DNA of 5,762 nucleotides from NCBI GenBank assembly GCA_003132085.1, contig PKWO01000083.1, positions 1 through 5,762 on the forward strand, given 5' to 3'. The position numbers were made by a program, and so were the translations under genes. Below the pieces are notes generated by a model, which saw only the letters and a list, made by a program, of their open reading frames with translations, searched no databases and was not told the DNA's origin. Origin of the DNA: Oxalobacteraceae bacterium. GTDB lineage: Bacteria > Pseudomonadota > Gammaproteobacteria > Burkholderiales > Burkholderiaceae_D. This document shows positions 1 to 5,505 of the stretch, piece by piece (position 1 is the stretch's first letter; each line of letters starts with the position of its first letter).

Positions 1-104
1 GCCGCCGGAGCGACGATACTTGTAAACTCAATCCCTTCTTCCTTGCGCAGCGTGTCGAACACGGCGGCGCCAAAGAAACGAGATCCAACCAGAGCGCATT
101 TCAT
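1..104 (-). CDS. N-terminal fragment of a possible formyltransferase-family protein (cut by left window edge)
   Basis: Reading the minus strand from an ATG at 104 gives 34 complete codons that run off the window. The product begins MKCALVGSRFFGAAVF and continues to SIVAPA. The start is supported by an AAGGA ribosome binding site eight bases upstream (about 117-113). A short beta strand (CALVG) followed by a Gly-containing turn, a helix (AAVFDTLRKEEG) and a second strand (FTSIVAP) fits the first beta-alpha-beta unit of a Rossmann-like fold. The pattern recalls the N terminus of methionyl-tRNA-formyltransferase-like or PurN-like proteins, but a nucleotide-binding dehydrogenase or epimerase would start in a similar way. 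No catalytic residues fall inside the window. That a gene starts here is fairly safe; the family is a tentative inference. Confidence 0.5.
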   Translation of the reverse strand, partial: MKCALVGSRFFGAAVFDTLRKEEGIEFTSIVAPA

Positions 105-133
105 CCAGACATTCCTTCATTCATTGATAAATA

Positions 134-161
134 GTGCAGCGGAGCGGGTGCAGCGGAGCGG
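134..161. repeat. 14-bp perfect tandem duplication
   Basis: The unit GTGCAGCGGAGCGG occurs at 134-147 and again immediately after at 148-161 with no mismatch. It lies upstream of the start of the leftmost gene, in the region where its promoter or 5' leader should be. Polymerase slippage is the simplest origin. A regulatory role is possible but nothing in the sequence shows one. Confidence 0.85.
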
Positions 162-243
162 CGCCGGGGCGTTGCGACGCCGGACCGCCGTCCGCCCCTA
201 TTCTTTGGCCTTTTCCGCAATTTCGCATCAGAGCGCGCTTAAC

Positions 244-267
244 GATACCAGAAAAGATACCAGAAAA
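244..267. repeat. 12-bp perfect tandem duplication
   Basis: The unit GATACCAGAAAA is present at 244-255 and 256-267 with no spacer and no mismatch. It lies in the noncoding stretch between the GST-like remnant and the leftmost gene. No function is apparent. Confidence 0.85.
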
Positions 268-321
268 ACCTTAGCAATACTGCATGTAGGCTACCTGGCG
301 TTTCCACAAGCCTGACGAAGA

Positions 322-426
322 TCAGGTCCGCCCCGGGATGGTGACGCCTTTTGCGACCGCCGGACGGGCAACGAAGGCATCGAGCGCCCGCGTGCCGTGG
401 CGGAAGTCCGCCATCCCCACCAGAGG
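322..426 (-). pseudogene. Probable remnant of a glutathione S-transferase C-terminus
   Basis: Directly after the stop of the SPFH gene the same frame stays open for 34 codons to a TGA at 324-322. An ATG lies at 414. The translation contains RALDAFVARPAVAKGVTIPG. The ARPAV-x(2)-G-x(2)-IP pattern is what I know from the extreme C-terminus of many bacterial glutathione S-transferases, where a helix ending in (A/E)RPAVQ(R/K)G leads into a short tail. Nothing of the thioredoxin-like GSH-binding domain is present upstream, because that space is occupied by the SPFH gene. The simplest reading is a gene fragment left by a deletion or rearrangement. The match is short and from memory of the family, so chance resemblance or a short unrelated peptide cannot be excluded. 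Confidence 0.35.
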
Positions 427-1344
427 TCAGCGGCGGGCTTGCGTCGCCGGCGCCTCGGCCGCAACGCCTTGCATCGGAATGTTGAACAGCATTCCGCCCC
501 CGCCATTTGCCATCACGGTCGGCACCACGCCATTCCATTTGCTAATCGCATCTTTCTGCAACTTCAGGCGCTCCCAATCAAGCAATTTTGGGTCGATCGA
601 TGCAACCAGCGCGCGGTTCGCCGCAGCTTCGCCTTCGGCAATCGCAACGCGCTTCTTCGCTTCAGCCTGCGCCGACCTCACTTCGTTTTCAGTCCTGATT
701 GAATCCTGAATGGCTTTCGTCTTGGCGCTCACCGCTTCCAGCAGCGACTGCGGCGGACGCAAAGAACCGATCAGGCCGAATTGCTGAATGCCGACGCCGT
801 ACACGCCGACCTTGGCATCGAGTTGTTTCGTGATACGATCGAGAAATTCTTCCTTCTTCGGCCCGTTCACATCGTCGAACGTGTATTCGGACCCCACCGC
901 CACGACGACGTTGCGCGCGGTGTCGCGCAAAAAGCCGTGCGTAAACGTCTGAATTTGATCGGCGCGAAATTTGATATAGAAATCCGGCACGCGTTGCGCC
1001 GCCAACGCATAGCTGACTGCGACATCAAGATTGACTGGAACCGAATCCTTGGTATTGAACGTCAATTCTTCGTTGATCGGGTTTCCCTCGTTGAGATCGT
1101 GCGTCCACACGACGCGCTGAATAAAGGTGGGGTAGACAATCAGTTGCGTTTGAACCGGATTGTAAAAGACAAAGCCGGTTACCGTGTCTTCATGGGTAAT
1201 GCCCTTGTCCACCAAGCGGTTGACTTTAATGCCGGTATAACCGGGCGGAATAATCTTCCAGTTGAACAAAAAGGACGAGGTCAGAATTATTCCGCCGACG
1301 ACTGCCAGAACGCCAAAAATAACGTATTTCAAAATAGATTTCAT
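427..1344 (-). CDS. SPFH/band 7 domain protein, prohibitin-like, membrane-anchored
   Basis: The 305-residue product belongs to the SPFH (stomatin/prohibitin/flotillin/HflK-C) superfamily. These proteins assemble into large oligomeric rings in the membrane and often modulate proteases such as FtsH or organise lipid domains. Residues about 5-28 form one hydrophobic N-terminal anchor, with the rest probably on the periplasmic side. The SPFH domain covers about 30-205, starting PPGYTGIKV and containing GFVFYNPVQTQLIVYP (57-72) and TKDSVPVNLDVAVSYAL (98-114). An Ala/Glu/Lys-rich predicted coiled coil follows (about 203-247: SAKTKAIQD...EAKKRVAIAEGEAAANRAL), then a Gly-rich segment and NIPMQG near the C-terminus. 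The length suits prohibitin-type bacterial members. The ATG at 1344 is preceded by AGGGA about eight bases upstream. No NfeD-like or FtsH/HflK partner gene adjoins it, so its partner is unknown. Confidence 0.92.
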   Translation of the reverse strand: MKSILKYVIFGVLAVVGGIILTSSFLFNWKIIPPGYTGIKVNRLVDKGITHEDTVTGFVFYNPVQTQLIVYPTFIQRVVWTHDLNEGNPINEELTFNTKDSVPVNLDVAVSYALAAQRVPDFYIKFRADQIQTFTHGFLRDTARNVVVAVGSEYTFDDVNGPKKEEFLDRITKQLDAKVGVYGVGIQQFGLIGSLRPPQSLLEAVSAKTKAIQDSIRTENEVRSAQAEAKKRVAIAEGEAAANRALVASIDPKLLDWERLKLQKDAISKWNGVVPTVMANGGGGMLFNIPMQGVAAEAPATQARR

Positions 1345-1387
1345 TGTCTTTTCCCTTGGTTGACCTGCTGTTCGTTATTGACCGGAT

Positions 1388-1393
1388 CTTATA
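1388..1393 (-). promoter_or_regulatory. Possible -10 element for the SPFH gene
   Basis: TATAAG on the minus strand matches five of six positions of the sigma-70 -10 consensus and lies about 44 bases upstream of the SPFH start codon. No acceptable -35 hexamer is found 16-18 bases further upstream, where the sequence is a T-rich run. The assignment rests on the single hexamer and its position. Confidence 0.22.
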
Positions 1394-1509
1394 TCGGAAA
1401 GACGGCAAAAAAGCCTGCGGCAATCCGCGCAATTGATGCGATAACGAGACTCTACCGGGATTTTGCACGTTGTAAAACGGTAATCATCAGGCCTTTTTAC
1501 CACGCGCCG

Positions 1510-1530
1510 CAGGCGCTACCGAAGCGCCTG
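1510..1530. other. Perfect 8-bp inverted repeat with 5-base loop
   Basis: CAGGCGCT at 1510-1517 and AGCGCCTG at 1523-1530 form a perfect eight-pair, GC-rich stem around the loop ACCGA. It lies 100 bases beyond the permease stop on the minus strand. No T-tract follows on either strand, so it is not a standard intrinsic terminator. It could still protect the 3' end of the exporter transcript or be an extragenic palindromic element. Confidence 0.6.
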
Positions 1531-1629
1531 GTAGTGGACTTGTCATAACGCATAGCGCTGCACCTCGCTATACCCGCTCGCCGGCACTTGCCGCGGCTCG
1601 ATCGACGCGTAACAATCCGTTGATCGGCG

Positions 1630-2391
1630 TCAGGCCTTGAGCCGATATCCGGTCTTGAATACCCGCCACACGGCCGACACGCACATGACGAGGAAGACGA
1701 AAGTCATGCCTGTGCTGATGGCTACATTAACATCGGAAGTGCCATAGAAACTCCATCGAAAACCACTGATAAGGTAGACCACGGGATTGAACAAGGCAAT
1801 CTTCTGCCAAAGAGGCGGCAGCATGTTGATCGAGTAAAAACTGCCCCCGAGGAAAGACAAAGGCGTAATGATGAGCATCGGCACTACCTGCAACTTCTCG
1901 AATCCATCGGCCCAAATGCCGAGGAGGAAGCCGAACAGGCTAAACGTCACCGCCGTAAGTAACAGGAAAGCGATCATCCAGAACGGATGCGCGACCTCGA
2001 ACGGCACGAAAAGCCGTGCCGTGGCCAGGGTCAGCAGTCCGAGGACGACCGACTTGGTCGCCGCCGCTCCGACATAACCGATGACTATCTCGATGGCGGA
2101 AATGGGGGCGGAGAGTATCTCGTAAATGGTGCCGGAGAACTTCGGCATATAGATACCAAAGGACGCATTGGCGACACTTTGCGTCATCAGGCTCATCATG
2201 ATCAAGCCGGGAACAATGAAGGCTGCGTAATGTATCCCGTCGACCGCGACCATGCGGCCGCCGATTGCAGCGCCAAACACCACAAAGTACAGCGACGTCG
2301 AGATAACCGGCGAGGCAACGCTTTGCATCAGGGTTCGCCTGGTGCGCGACATCTCGAATAGATATATAGCGCGAATGCCATGAATGTTCAT
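1630..2391 (-). CDS. ABC-2 type exporter permease (YadH/NodJ-like)
   Basis: The 253-residue integral membrane protein is the permease half of an ABC-2 exporter. Hydrophobic segments lie at about 23-42, 56-75, 100-128, 137-160, 167-188 and 226-244, giving the usual six helices. The C-terminal ABC-2 signature region is clear: TPLSFLGGSFYSINMLPPLW at 176-195, followed by FNPVVYLISGFRWSFYG (201-217). Length and layout match YadH-like permeases. The start ATG overlaps the ATPase stop as ATGA (2391-2388), so translation of the two subunits is probably coupled. Two copies are expected to pair with two copies of the ATPase encoded just upstream. The substrate cannot be read from the sequence; relatives include lipo-oligosaccharide, drug and polysaccharide exporters. 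Confidence 0.92.
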   Translation of the reverse strand: MNIHGIRAIYLFEMSRTRRTLMQSVASPVISTSLYFVVFGAAIGGRMVAVDGIHYAAFIVPGLIMMSLMTQSVANASFGIYMPKFSGTIYEILSAPISAIEIVIGYVGAAATKSVVLGLLTLATARLFVPFEVAHPFWMIAFLLLTAVTFSLFGFLLGIWADGFEKLQVVPMLIITPLSFLGGSFYSINMLPPLWQKIALFNPVVYLISGFRWSFYGTSDVNVAISTGMTFVFLVMCVSAVWRVFKTGYRLKA

Positions 2392-3314
2392 CGTTGCGAC
2401 CCAATCAGATTGACGAAAATTTCTTCCAGCGAACTTTGGCTGGATTGGAGATCCTTGAAGTCGATCCCGTGCTCGCTGAGTTGCCGCAACAAATCGGCAA
2501 TGCCGGTTTGCTCGCTGCTGGCATCGAACGTATATACCAGCTCGTTGCCATCTGCCGAGAGCGCAAGATTTCGCCCGGCCAGCGCGGCGGGAATGTGGGA
2601 TAACGGACGCTGCAAGTGCAGCGTCAATTGCTTCTTGCCGAGTTTTTCCATCAGCACGGTTTTGTCCTCCACCACGATGATTTCACCTTTTCTGATCACG
2701 CCGATGCGGTCCGCCATCTCTTCGGCTTCCTCGATATAATGAGTCGTAAGGATGATCGTCACGCCGCTATCCCGCAAACCGCGAACCATCTTCCACATAT
2801 CGCGGCGCAGCTCGACGTCGACGCCGGCGGTCGGCTCGTCGAGGAACAGGATTTGCGGCTCGTGCGACAAGGCTTTGGCGATCATCACGCGGCGCTTCAT
2901 GCCGCCCGACAAGGTCCTGATCGTGGAGTCCCTTTTATCCCACAACGAAAGGTCGCGCAATACCTTCTCGACATGGCTAGCGTTCCGTGGCTTGCCGAAA
3001 AGTCCACGACTGAAACTTACCGTGCTCCATACGCTTTCGAAGGCGTCGGTCGCAAGTTCCTGGGGCACCAGCCCGATCTTGGAGCGCGCCGCGCGATAGT
3101 CCAAAACGACATCATGACCATCGGCCAGGATCGTGCCCTGACTCGGATTGACGATTCCGCACACGACGTTGATCAACGTCGTCTTGCCGGCTCCATTTGG
3201 ACCCAGCAGTGCAAAGATCTCTCCCCGATGGATATCCAGATCGACGCTTTTGAGCGCCTGGAAACCCGAATCGTATGTCTTCGAAAGGTTTTTGATTGAA
3301 ATAACCGCTTGCAT
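2388..3314 (-). CDS. ABC exporter ATP-binding protein (YadG-like)
   Basis: The 308-residue cytoplasmic ATPase drives the ABC-2 permease encoded next. All nucleotide-binding motifs are intact: Walker A GPNGAGKTT (38-46), Q-loop glutamine at 85 (GLVPQE), signature LSGGMKRR (135-142), Walker B ILFLDEP (155-161) with catalytic Glu160, D-loop AGVD (163-166) and switch His192 (TTHY). Beyond about residue 225 there is a C-terminal extension ending in SSLEEIFVNLIG, typical of the drug/CcmA/YadG group. The start ATG at 3314 has AAGG seven bases upstream. The gene overlaps the permease by four bases. No membrane-fusion or outer-membrane component is adjacent, so this looks like a simple inner-membrane exporter. 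Confidence 0.94.
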   Translation of the reverse strand: MQAVISIKNLSKTYDSGFQALKSVDLDIHRGEIFALLGPNGAGKTTLINVVCGIVNPSQGTILADGHDVVLDYRAARSKIGLVPQELATDAFESVWSTVSFSRGLFGKPRNASHVEKVLRDLSLWDKRDSTIRTLSGGMKRRVMIAKALSHEPQILFLDEPTAGVDVELRRDMWKMVRGLRDSGVTIILTTHYIEEAEEMADRIGVIRKGEIIVVEDKTVLMEKLGKKQLTLHLQRPLSHIPAALAGRNLALSADGNELVYTFDASSEQTGIADLLRQLSEHGIDFKDLQSSQSSLEEIFVNLIGSQR

Positions 3315-3318
3315 GCAA
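3309..3318. other. 10-bp palindrome over the ATPase start codon
   Basis: TTGCATGCAA is a perfect palindrome that includes the start codon of the ABC ATPase gene. It is short enough to arise by chance. If meaningful it could be a translational or operator element, but no second supporting site is present. Confidence 0.3.
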
Positions 3319-3410
3319 CTGCCTTTTTATAAGTGTTGGATGTCGTTTAGCCTAGCAGCAAATATACTTGATGCATGCCACCAGATAAAAATTTCCAAAG
3401 AGTGATCAAA

Positions 3411-3439
3411 TCAGCGAGTCAGCGAGTCAGCGAATCAGC
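3411..3439. repeat. 8-bp tandem repeat, about 3.6 copies, at the end of the nnrU-like gene
   Basis: The unit TCAGCGAG is repeated at 3411-3418 and 3419-3426, then as TCAGCGAA at 3427-3434 and a partial TCAGC at 3435-3439. The stop codon of the NnrU-family gene (3437-3435) lies in the last partial unit. Because that gene reads right to left, the full copies lie downstream of its stop and copy-number change would not alter the protein. The repeat sits roughly 100 bases upstream of the exporter ATPase start, so variation could only affect spacing in the leader or promoter area. Confidence 0.85.
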
Positions 3440-4013
3440 CGAAGGGCCGCACGCCAATCAGCCATTCATGGCCAAAACGGGCAAACAGCACAAAAGCAAG
3501 TACGCCGACGCCGATTACCAGCAAGTCCCGCCCCCATCCGATTACCGGATAGCTGACACCTGCTGCACGGTCACGGGCACGCAATATGGCGAAATCTGCA
3601 ATTGCCCAGATCAGAAACGCGCCGAACAGCACGACATCGGCAAGCGTCCCATTCGCCAGCAAGTGCGCCACTGCCCACGTCTTGGTCGCCGCCACCATTG
3701 GGTGGCCGATTTTGGCCTTGAGGCGGTTCCCGGGTACGTAGGCCGCAACAAGAAGAACGAATGCCGGCAGCATCAGCGCAGCCGCAAGATGCCGGGTCCA
3801 CACTGGCGGCATCCATAAAACCATTGGAGCGGATCGCGCAAGACCGAACCCCACAACAATCAATACGAAACCTGTTGCCGACGCCAGAGAATAAAGGCCT
3901 TTCCAAGGCATTAGGCCGACGCGTTGAATCTGTCTGGCGCGCCAACCGTCAGCGAAGATCCGGGTCGAGTGGGTGCCCAGGAAAAGCAGCAGTCCTAAAA
4001 TAAGAATGATCAT
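3435..4013 (-). CDS. NnrU family integral membrane protein
   Basis: The 192-residue protein matches the NnrU family, named for a gene needed in nitrite/nitric-oxide metabolism of denitrifiers and distantly related to the plant zeta-carotene isomerase Z-ISO. The molecular role of most bacterial members is unknown. Family marks seen are the N-terminal LILGLLLFLGTHSTRIF (3-19, with His15), GLYSLASATGFVL (39-51), and the KIGHPMVAATKTWAVAHLLANG block (about 101-122, with His104 and His117). These histidines could bind haem or metal, as proposed for the family. Five or so hydrophobic segments lie at about 2-18, 40-58, 75-92, 124-143 and 162-180. No clear Shine-Dalgarno precedes the ATG at 4013. No denitrification gene is visible nearby, so a link to nitrogen oxides is not supported here. 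Confidence 0.88.
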   Translation of the reverse strand: MIILILGLLLFLGTHSTRIFADGWRARQIQRVGLMPWKGLYSLASATGFVLIVVGFGLARSAPMVLWMPPVWTRHLAAALMLPAFVLLVAAYVPGNRLKAKIGHPMVAATKTWAVAHLLANGTLADVVLFGAFLIWAIADFAILRARDRAAGVSYPVIGWGRDLLVIGVGVLAFVLFARFGHEWLIGVRPFG

Positions 4014-4131
4014 ATTGAATGGCGTGGCCGTCGTGAAATAATTGCCAACATAGTATCAGATTGATCGCCGTCGTCGCTGTTGGGACATTCGCATAGGAAG
4101 TTTTCTTTGGGGTTGATGCGTGTGGCCTGAT

Positions 4132-4608
4132 TCAATGGTTCGGTACGTTTGATGTTTTTCGAACCTTCCATAGGCTCCATAGCATGAAAAAGCAACAGGC
4201 GACAAGAAACCACGAGGCCGCCGATAGCGCTCCGCCCAACGCGTGATCCCAGTTCAACAGATTCCAACGGCCGAGAATTTCATTCCAATCATGGATGCGG
4301 TCGCCGTTCCCGGCCAGCGGAAGCGCTTGCGCGCGTGAGTCGGCAACATAGGCGCCCAGGTTGTGAAGCGATGCCGCTTCCCAAGAAAGAGAAAAACAAT
4401 ATCCTAATGCCTGGTCATTGTGCGCGAAATACCAGCCGAAGACGGCGGGGAAAATGAGTTGAAACATACTTCCGCCATAGACCATCATGCGCTCCCCCAA
4501 CAGCATTCCCACTATCGGATGCCCTGCTTCATGGATCGCCAAGGTGGCGGAATCCAATATTGGCACCCATCCCAAGCGAACCATGCCATAGCAAATGTAG
4601 ATGAGCAC
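4132..4608 (-). CDS. Uncharacterised membrane protein with HEAGH (M50-like) motif; true start probably further upstream
   Basis: From the only standard in-frame start (GTG at 4608) the product has 158 residues. It carries HEAGH at 26-30, which fits the HExxH zinc site of site-2-protease-like (M50) membrane peptidases and sits next to a hydrophobic segment. Further recognisable blocks are NLGAYVADSRAQALPL (83-98) and HDWNEILGRW (106-115). I recall similar blocks in widespread uncharacterised bacterial proteins. Hydrophobic segments lie at about 1-19, 46-62 and 124-147. The third zinc ligand is not obvious, so proteolysis is inferred. The frame continues upstream through coding-like sequence (EPSTLYETLTAKPWVRLPD, then QIIGLAL), so the GTG start likely truncates the protein by about 30 residues. 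The gene lies just after the DUF805 gene, in the same frame. Confidence 0.72.
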   Translation of the reverse strand: MLIYICYGMVRLGWVPILDSATLAIHEAGHPIVGMLLGERMMVYGGSMFQLIFPAVFGWYFAHNDQALGYCFSLSWEAASLHNLGAYVADSRAQALPLAGNGDRIHDWNEILGRWNLLNWDHALGGALSAASWFLVACCFFMLWSLWKVRKTSNVPNH

Positions 4609-4709
4609 CAGTGCGAGGCCGATGATTTGCGGCGTGTCCGGCAGCCTTACCCAAGGTTTGGCAGTCAGGGTTTCGTAGAGGGTACTTGGCTCAAAAATTT
4701 TTGCCCCAT
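4609..4709 (-). other. Likely missing N-terminus of the HEAGH protein, with start-codon/frame problem at an A5T5 run
   Basis: In frame with the HEAGH gene, codons from 4698 down to 4609 encode a plausible 30-residue N-terminus (IFEPSTLYETL ... PQIIGLAL). There is no ATG, GTG or TTG in frame between the DUF805 stop (4743-4741) and 4608. An ATG at 4709 begins ATG GGG CAA AAA TTT TTG and is one base out of frame; it ends at TGA after 14 codons. Adding one base in the run AAAAATTTTT (4702-4693) would give MGQKIFEPSTLYETL and join the full gene. Explanations are a sequencing or assembly indel, a real frameshift, -1 ribosomal slippage on the A run, or a rare ATT start at 4698 with GGGG upstream. 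Confidence 0.55.
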
Positions 4710-4740
4710 TCGTCGACTGGATTGGATCGATGCGCTTCCG

Positions 4741-5067
4741 CTAGGCGGCGGCTCCGTAGCGATTCGGTTCCTTGCTTTCTTGCGCCAGTAAATAAATGAT
4801 TGCAATCCAGCCAAGCACGGGAATCAAAACAATCAACTGCAACCACCCAGTCTTGTCGGTGTCGTGCAAACGGCGCGAGGCAACTGCGATAGACGGCAAT
4901 AAGGTCGCCAGTGAAAATAACTTTGCCGGCCAATGACCGAATAGCGCAAGTGCCGCGTGCGCCAATGCAAGGAATAGCACAAACCACCAATATTCCGATC
5001 GGGAAGCCCTGCCATTAAAGTCGGCATATTTCGTAAAGCAGGTTTTGATTGAATCTCCAAAATCCAT
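4741..5067 (-). CDS. DUF805 family small membrane protein (YhaH-like)
   Basis: The 108-residue protein is a typical DUF805 member, an inner-membrane family of unknown function found in many proteobacteria. Family marks are the N-terminal FNGRASRSEYWWF (17-29), the central loop PSIAVASRRLHDTDKTGW (58-75) and the C-terminal NRYG (102-105). Hydrophobic segments lie at about 28-44, 48-63 and 76-95. The length suits the family (roughly 110-140). The ATG at 5067 is preceded by an AGAGAG-like weak ribosome binding site. The HEAGH-motif gene follows within a few tens of bases, and the two are probably co-transcribed. Nothing in the sequence points to a specific activity. Confidence 0.9.
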   Translation of the reverse strand: MDFGDSIKTCFTKYADFNGRASRSEYWWFVLFLALAHAALALFGHWPAKLFSLATLLPSIAVASRRLHDTDKTGWLQLIVLIPVLGWIAIIYLLAQESKEPNRYGAAA

Positions 5068-5132
5068 TTTATTCTCTCTGGCAGATGGTCATCGTTGAAA
5101 TATGCTTGACGTATGCTGCCACGGAATAGTTG

Positions 5133-5162
5133 CTAATACAATAGTAAATTGATCGGTGTAAA
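5133..5162 (-). promoter_or_regulatory. Weak sigma-70 promoter candidate for the DUF805 gene
   Basis: On the minus strand TTTACA (5162-5157, five of six matches to the -35 consensus) is followed after 18 bases by TATTAG (5138-5133, four of six matches to -10). This would give a leader of about 60 bases before the DUF805 start. The direct repeats described separately overlap the -35 and the spacer. The spacing is one base longer than ideal and the -10 is poor, so confidence is low. Confidence 0.3.
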
Positions 5163-5169
5163 TTGATCG
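5144..5169. repeat. Pair of 12-bp direct repeats, 14-bp period
   Basis: GTAAATTGATCG occurs at 5144-5155 and again at 5158-5169, separated by GT. The copies are identical. They overlap the candidate -35 and spacer of the DUF805 promoter. The period of 14 bases is longer than one helical turn. They could be binding sites for a regulator or just a duplicated segment; the sequence alone does not decide. Confidence 0.8.
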
Positions 5170-5505
5170 CTTGCCATGTGCTGCAAAGCTGCACCCGGTG
5201 ATGCATGCAACAGTAGCAACTGTAGACTGGTGTTGCTATGAGTCAGCGATGCGTTGCTCATGCCGGAAATTCCTCTTGCTGCTTATACTACCGTGTTTGA
5301 ATGACCACTTTTTCGTGGCGCTTCCGATCTCTATCGGGCAACACGCACCCATAGCTGCCGTGGTCCGGTTCATTATGGGCGCCGGAGCAGCCCCAATACA
5401 TCTTCCTTTCGTTGGCACGGATCTATGTTCGCTTTCGTACAGACCAATGTCGAAATTTTCTATATTTTTTCCATTTCATGGACTCATTGCACCTATGGTC
5501 CACGT

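Larger units (their letters stand above)
105..321. other. Intergenic stretch, GC-rich, with short tandem repeats and hairpins
   Basis: No coding frame convinces me here. It should hold the promoter of the leftmost minus-strand gene, but I cannot pick a good -35/-10 pair. It contains two short tandem duplications (134-161 and 244-267). There are two small adjacent GC-rich hairpins: GGCGT-TGCG-ACGCC at 168-181 and CGGAC-CGCC-GTCCG at 181-194. A third hairpin, CCTGA-CGAAGA-TCAGG at 311-326, lies just past the GST-like remnant. None is followed by a clear T-tract on either strand, so none is a textbook intrinsic terminator. Confidence 0.5.
1345..1629. other. Intergenic region between the ABC permease and SPFH genes
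   Basis: These 285 bases separate the end of the exporter operon from the SPFH gene and should carry the SPFH promoter. There is a -10-like TATAAG on the minus strand (1393-1388), but no -35 hexamer stands at the right distance. A strong hairpin lies at 1510-1530. An A6 run at about 1407 (T6 on the minus strand) follows a weak GCGG-ATTG-CCGC stem, about 200 bases past the permease stop. This is a poor terminator candidate. Immediately after the permease stop the same frame is open for 28 codons to 1543. Confidence 0.5.
5068..5505. other. Noncoding or degenerate stretch upstream of the DUF805 gene
   Basis: About 440 bases with no gene I trust. The longest frames (plus 5171-5509; minus 5236-5418) have unlikely composition, being Cys- and Met-rich or basic, and no recognisable motif. 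A 37-codon minus frame at 5401-5288 has its AAGGA only two bases from the ATG. The right part is AT-richer than the neighbouring genes. The left part should hold the DUF805 promoter and contains the direct repeats at 5144-5169. A small perfect stem ACAGT-AGCA-ACTGT lies near 5210. It is not followed by a T-tract. Confidence 0.5.

Noticed and set aside
43..315. Plus-strand frame of 90 codons at the left end
   Set aside because: It overlaps the minus-strand gene start (1-104) and the tandem repeats, has an Arg/Ala/Ser-rich composition and no recognisable motif.
311..326. Hairpin CCTGA-CGAAGA-TCAGG as a terminator for the SPFH gene
   Set aside because: The stem has only five pairs and no T-tract follows it on the minus strand.
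399..412. Hairpin GGCGG-AAGT-CCGCC just past the SPFH stop as a terminator
   Set aside because: It is followed by GC-rich sequence, not by T residues, and it lies inside the GST-like remnant.
781..1548. Long plus-strand frame of 255 codons
   Set aside because: It is antisense to the clearly recognised SPFH gene and has no family features. Its length follows from the codon bias of the opposite strand.
2616..3299. Plus-strand frame of 227 codons
   Set aside because: It lies fully antisense to the ABC ATPase, whose Walker, signature and switch motifs are intact. It is a shadow.
3371..3378. Shared TGATGCATGC near 3370 and near 5200 as a regulatory motif
   Set aside because: The core is the common ATGCATGC-type palindrome. 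Two occurrences at unrelated positions are not enough evidence.
5236..5418. Minus-strand frame of 60 codons
   Set aside because: Low-complexity composition, no start signal and no recognisable family. An overlapping 37-codon frame in another phase is equally weak.
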